Below are positions 60,735 through 64,000 of a DNA stretch of 64,000 nt, piece by piece (the first letter of the stretch is position 1; each line of letters starts with the position of its first letter). The stretch comes from Pseudoteredinibacter isoporae_A (lineage in GTDB: Bacteria > Pseudomonadota > Gammaproteobacteria > Pseudomonadales > Cellvibrionaceae): positions 868,001 to 932,000 of the forward strand of contig NZ_BAABWJ010000001.1 of NCBI RefSeq assembly GCF_040372805.1, in the 5' to 3' direction. Both the position numbers and the translations under genes were made by a program. The notes below the pieces were generated by a model, which was not told the origin of the DNA, did not search any database, and was given only the letters and a program-made list of their open reading frames with translations.

Positions 60735-62183
60735 TTAGCGGCGCCAGAAGCTGGGTGAAAATAACACCAGCAAAGTAAAAATTTCCAAGCGCCCCAATAA
60801 CATGGCAAAGCACAGAATCCACTTCGCTGGGTTGTTAATGTCGGTGTAATTCAAGGCAACGTCACCCATGCCAGGGCCGAGGTTTGATATGCAAGCGCCG
60901 ACCGCTGAAACCGAGGTCAGGAAATCCAAGCCTGTGGCCATCAGCAAAATAAACATGATCATATAGCTGATTACGAATACGGCAAAGAATCCCCACACGG
61001 CTTCAACCACGCGATCGGAGACGGATGTTTGGCCCAGCTTAATGGGAATGACAGCATTGGGGTTGATCAGGCGCTTGATTTCCCGGATACCCTGCTTGCA
61101 GATCAGCAGTACACGAATCACTTTCATGCCGCCACCGGTAGAGCCGGCACAGCCACCCATAAAGGCAAATAAAAACAGAAAGAAAGGCAGAAATCCTGGC
61201 CAGATGGTGAAGTCGGCAGTACCGAAACCCGTGGTGGTTAAAATCGAAATAAATTCAAAACTGCCATGAAGTGCGCTGGTTTCCAGATCGTAGGTATCTG
61301 TGTGGGCAAGATAGGCGATGGTGATGGGAATGCCCACTGCCAAACAGCTGATATAAAACTTAAATTCCGGATCATGCCAATAATGGCTGATGCTGCGATT
61401 GCGACTGGTATAAAAATGCAACGCAAAATTAACACCGGAAAGGATCATAAAGAGCATGCATACAATCAGAATAATTGGGCTGTCGAAATACCCCATGCTG
61501 GCATCGTGGGTTGAAAAGCCGCCAATAGCGACGGTTGAAAACGCATGCCCAATAGCGTCAAACAAGGTCATGCCCGCAGCCCAATAAGATAGGGCACAGG
61601 TAATGGTCAGTGTGCAGTAAATTAAAAACAGCGCTTTTGCGGTTTCAGTAATTCGAGGTGTGAGCTTTGAATCTTTGACAGGTCCAGGTGTTTCAGCCCG
61701 GTAAAGCTGCATACCGCCAATACCGAGCATGGGTAAAATCGCCACCGCAATAACGATAATACCGATTCCCCCCAGCCACTGTAGTTGCTGGCGATAATAC
61801 AAAATGGATTTGGGTAAATCATCCAAACCTGTGATGACGGTGGCGCCAGTGGTTGTCAGCCCAGAGAGCGATTCAAACATGGCGTCGGTAAAACTCAGCC
61901 CGGGCTGATCAGAGAAAATAAAGGGCAGACAACCGGCAATACCCAAAACGGCCCAGAACAAAACGGTAATTAAAAAGCCATCACGTGTGCGTAAATCATG
62001 ACGGGTTTTATTGCTGGGTAACCAAAGCAAACAACCGGTGGCAAAAATCAAACCCATTGCGGAAAGAAACGCAACGAGAGACTCATCGCTGTAGTAAATC
62101 GAAACAAAAATAGGCGGCAGCAAAGTCATGCTGAATAGCATGAGCAGAATGCCCAGTACGCGAAAGATAACTGAAAAATGCAT
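60735..62183 (-). CDS. trkH: Trk potassium uptake channel subunit TrkH
   Basis: The pore-forming subunit of the Trk K+ system in the inner membrane, 482 residues with four M1-P-M2 repeats. Selectivity-filter glycines appear in SGLTTTGATVITGL, VAIGGFSTHDASMG, ILTTTGFGTADF and ACISNLGPGMGDVALN. The cytoplasmic/gating region GGCAGSTGGGMKVIRV is intact. It starts 30 bases after trkA, its regulatory partner. Confidence 0.98.
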   Translation of the reverse strand: MHFSVIFRVLGILLMLFSMTLLPPIFVSIYYSDESLVAFLSAMGLIFATGCLLWLPSNKTRHDLRTRDGFLITVLFWAVLGIAGCLPFIFSDQPGLSFTDAMFESLSGLTTTGATVITGLDDLPKSILYYRQQLQWLGGIGIIVIAVAILPMLGIGGMQLYRAETPGPVKDSKLTPRITETAKALFLIYCTLTITCALSYWAAGMTLFDAIGHAFSTVAIGGFSTHDASMGYFDSPIILIVCMLFMILSGVNFALHFYTSRNRSISHYWHDPEFKFYISCLAVGIPITIAYLAHTDTYDLETSALHGSFEFISILTTTGFGTADFTIWPGFLPFFLFLFAFMGGCAGSTGGGMKVIRVLLICKQGIREIKRLINPNAVIPIKLGQTSVSDRVVEAVWGFFAVFVISYMIMFILLMATGLDFLTSVSAVGACISNLGPGMGDVALNYTDINNPAKWILCFAMLLGRLEIFTLLVLFSPSFWRR

Positions 62184-62213
62184 TAGTGTTTGCGTTGCCT
62201 ATTTAGTACGCCG

Positions 62214-63599
62214 CTAAAAAAAACTGATACCGGTTTGGAAAAGGTGCTCGATATCGCGGGTGTATTTTTTATTAACAAGAAACAAAATTACGTGATCCCC
62301 ATCTTCCACAACTACATGGTCATGGGCGATCAGAACTTCACTGCCTCGACTGCTTTCTCGAACAATGGCGCCGATGGTGGCGCCATCCGGCAGGTCAATG
62401 TCTTCAATGGCTTTTCCAACCACTTTGGAATTACTTTGATCACCGTGGGCCACAATTTCAATGGCTTCGGCCGCGCCGCGTCGCAGGGAGTGTACGTTAA
62501 CGGTATCGCCTTCTCGCACATGGGTGAGCAGACTGCCCAGGGTGGTTTGCTGGGGCGATATCGCAATATCAATATCGCCGCCCTGCACTAAATCGACGTA
62601 GGCTGGGTTACTGATCAAGGCCATGACTTTGCGGGCGCCTAATCGTTTGGCCAACATGGAAGACATGATATTGGCTTCGTCATCATTGGTCACAGCGAGG
62701 AAGACATCGGTATTTTCAATGTTCTCTTCCAACAACATTTCCTGATCAGAAGCGGAGCCGTGCAAAACAATGGTGCGTTCCAGCTGTTCCGATAAAAACT
62801 GGCAGCGTTGGGCATAGTATTCGATGACTTTAACGGCGTAACGACTTTCCAGCTTCTTCGCCAGGCGATAACCAATGTTTCCGCCGCCGGCAACAATGAT
62901 GCGCTTGTAGTGCGTTTCCAATCGACGCAGTTCACTCATCACGGCACGGATGTTGGCTTTGGCGGCAATGAAAAAGACTTCATCGTCGACTTCAATAACG
63001 GTTGAGCCTTCTGGTGTGATGGCTCGGCCGCGACGGTAAATAGCGGCCACTCGAGTGTCTACTGACGGCATATGTTGGCGCAAAAAGCGCAATTCCTGCC
63101 CCACCAGTGGCCCGCCATGGTAAGCCCGCACGGCCACCAGTTGCACCTTGCCGTCGGCAAAGTCCACAACCTGCAGTGCACCTGGGTGTTCTATTAGGCG
63201 GAAGATATAGTTAGAGACCAATTGCTCTGGGCTGATGAGTACATCGATAGGAATATTTTCATCGGCGAACAGTCCGGGCTTGTTCAAATAAGACTGAGCG
63301 CGAATGCGGGCAATTTTGGTGGGTGTTTTGAATAAGCTGTACGCCACCTGACACGCAATCATATTGATTTCGTCGTTGTTGGTGACGGCAACCAACATAT
63401 CGGCTTCATCGAGCCCCGCACGCAACAGGGTGTTGGGGTGACAGGCGTGCCCCGTGACCACGCCGATATCCATATGATCCCGCAACTCACGCAGGCGGTT
63501 TTCATCGGTATCGACAATGGTAATGTCATTAGCTTCATTGGCCAGGTTTTCGGCCAGGGTGCCACCGACCTGGCCGGCCCCGAGTATAATAATTTTCAT
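62214..63599 (-). CDS. trkA: Trk system regulatory protein TrkA
   Basis: The cytoplasmic nucleotide-binding ring that gates TrkH, 461 residues. It has two RCK units, each with a Rossmann site: MKIIILGAGQVGGTLAENLA (1-20) and RIIVAGGGNIGYRLAKKLE (about 233-251), binding NAD(H) or ATP/ADP. RCK_C domains follow each one. The order rsmB, trkA, trkH is conserved in many Gammaproteobacteria. Confidence 0.98.
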   Translation of the reverse strand: MKIIILGAGQVGGTLAENLANEANDITIVDTDENRLRELRDHMDIGVVTGHACHPNTLLRAGLDEADMLVAVTNNDEINMIACQVAYSLFKTPTKIARIRAQSYLNKPGLFADENIPIDVLISPEQLVSNYIFRLIEHPGALQVVDFADGKVQLVAVRAYHGGPLVGQELRFLRQHMPSVDTRVAAIYRRGRAITPEGSTVIEVDDEVFFIAAKANIRAVMSELRRLETHYKRIIVAGGGNIGYRLAKKLESRYAVKVIEYYAQRCQFLSEQLERTIVLHGSASDQEMLLEENIENTDVFLAVTNDDEANIMSSMLAKRLGARKVMALISNPAYVDLVQGGDIDIAISPQQTTLGSLLTHVREGDTVNVHSLRRGAAEAIEIVAHGDQSNSKVVGKAIEDIDLPDGATIGAIVRESSRGSEVLIAHDHVVVEDGDHVILFLVNKKYTRDIEHLFQTGISFF

Positions 63600-63655
63600 A
63601 GGTTGAGCAGCTTAGCTAATCCATTGCGGCTTATTTCGGCCTTTGCTGACTAATT

Positions 63656-64000
63656 CTACGCCTTTTGTTTGTTTTTTTGCAGGCGTGCGTAATAAAAACC
63701 ATCGTGCCCTTGGGCTTGTGGGAAAAGCTGGCGGCCATGGGCGACCGCGACCCCCCAGGGAGCCTCAATGGCGTATTCCTCAGCATCGGCATGATGAGCG
63801 AGGAATTGTGTTATCTGTTCGTCGTTTTCTTCTGGCAACACTGAGCAGGTGGCGTAGAGCAAAATGCCGCCGGGCTTTAGCAGTGGCCAGAGGCTTTCGA
63901 GCAGGCGCTTTTGGATTTCGCACAACTCTTCAATATTCTGTGGCTTACGCAATAACTTGATGTCCGGGTGGCGGCGAATCACGCCGGTGGCCGAACAAGG
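63656..64000 (-). CDS. rsmB: 16S rRNA (cytosine-967-C5)-methyltransferase, C-terminal part (5' end outside the window)
   Basis: The frame is open to the right edge, so only the last 115 or so residues are present. PCSATGVIRRHPDIKLLRK contains one catalytic cysteine motif (PCSATG), and LLYATCSVLPEEND contains the second (TCS). These are the two cysteines of the RsmB/Nop2 family. The C-terminus GHDGFYYARLQK is typical. It is upstream of trkA with a 56-base gap. Confidence 0.95.
   Translation of the reverse strand, partial: PCSATGVIRRHPDIKLLRKPQNIEELCEIQKRLLESLWPLLKPGGILLYATCSVLPEENDEQITQFLAHHADAEEYAIEAPWGVAVAHGRQLFPQAQGHDGFYYARLQKNKQKA

Overview
The window is a chromosomal segment of a gammaproteobacterium, probably a marine one. 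The gene order parB-parA side, rsmG, mnmG, mnmE, yidC, yidD, rnpA, rpmH, dnaA, dnaN, recF, gyrB is the conserved origin region of pseudomonad-like Gammaproteobacteria, and the glyQS, gmhB, plsC and trkAH-rsmB blocks fit a Cellvibrionales/Saccharophagus-like genome. The taxonomic placement is inference from gene order and protein style, not from any search.

Layout. (1) 1-16985: the right-hand part of a Tn7-family transposon inserted downstream of glmS. It carries tnsA (frameshifted), tnsB, tnsC, tnsD and tnsE on the minus strand, a right end with three TnsB-type sites at exact 20-bp pitch, and cargo to the left: the tail of a GHKL-ATPase-like gene, an IS21 istB scar, and a secreted SpvB/VCBS/Rhs giant with a candidate immunity protein. 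The left end lies outside the window. (2) 16986-28183: attTn7, glmS, glmU and the complete F1Fo ATP synthase operon atpIBEFHAGDC. (3) 28184-32623: parB, parA, rsmG, mnmG. (4) 32624-33727: an AT-rich gene-free stretch packed with DnaA boxes (an oriC candidate), then two 116-bp copies, in opposite orientation, of a palindromic element with a conserved core and covarying arms. (5) 33728-37666: mnmE, yidC, yidD, rnpA, rpmH on the minus strand. (6) 37667-44672: the rpmH-dnaA intergenic region with further DnaA boxes, then dnaA, dnaN, recF, gyrB on the plus strand. Two perfect parS sites lie inside the recF coding sequence. (7) 44727-51722: accessory genes, namely a RES/Xre toxin-antitoxin pair, a GNAT acetyltransferase, a MocR-type regulator, an acyltransferase-3 protein, a spondin-domain secreted protein and a soluble CZB chemoreceptor. 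(8) 51977-64000: M16 protease, plsC, gmhB, glyS, glyQ, an LpxL-type acyltransferase, a periplasmic hypothetical protein, trkH, trkA, and the 3' part of rsmB.

How the parts work together. The centre holds the replication initiator and clamp (dnaA, dnaN), gyrase, the partition system (ParA, ParB and two parS sites) and two competing origin candidates. The ATP synthase, the UDP-GlcNAc genes (glmS, glmU) and the YidC insertase are housekeeping genes. The Tn7 element uses the conserved 3' end of glmS as a safe harbour through TnsD, and keeps TnsE for the replication-linked pathway. The points most worth checking are the split tnsA frame, the 116-bp structured repeat pair, the parS sites embedded in recF, and the Rhs toxin tip with its neighbour. 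No CRISPR array, rRNA or tRNA gene was seen.
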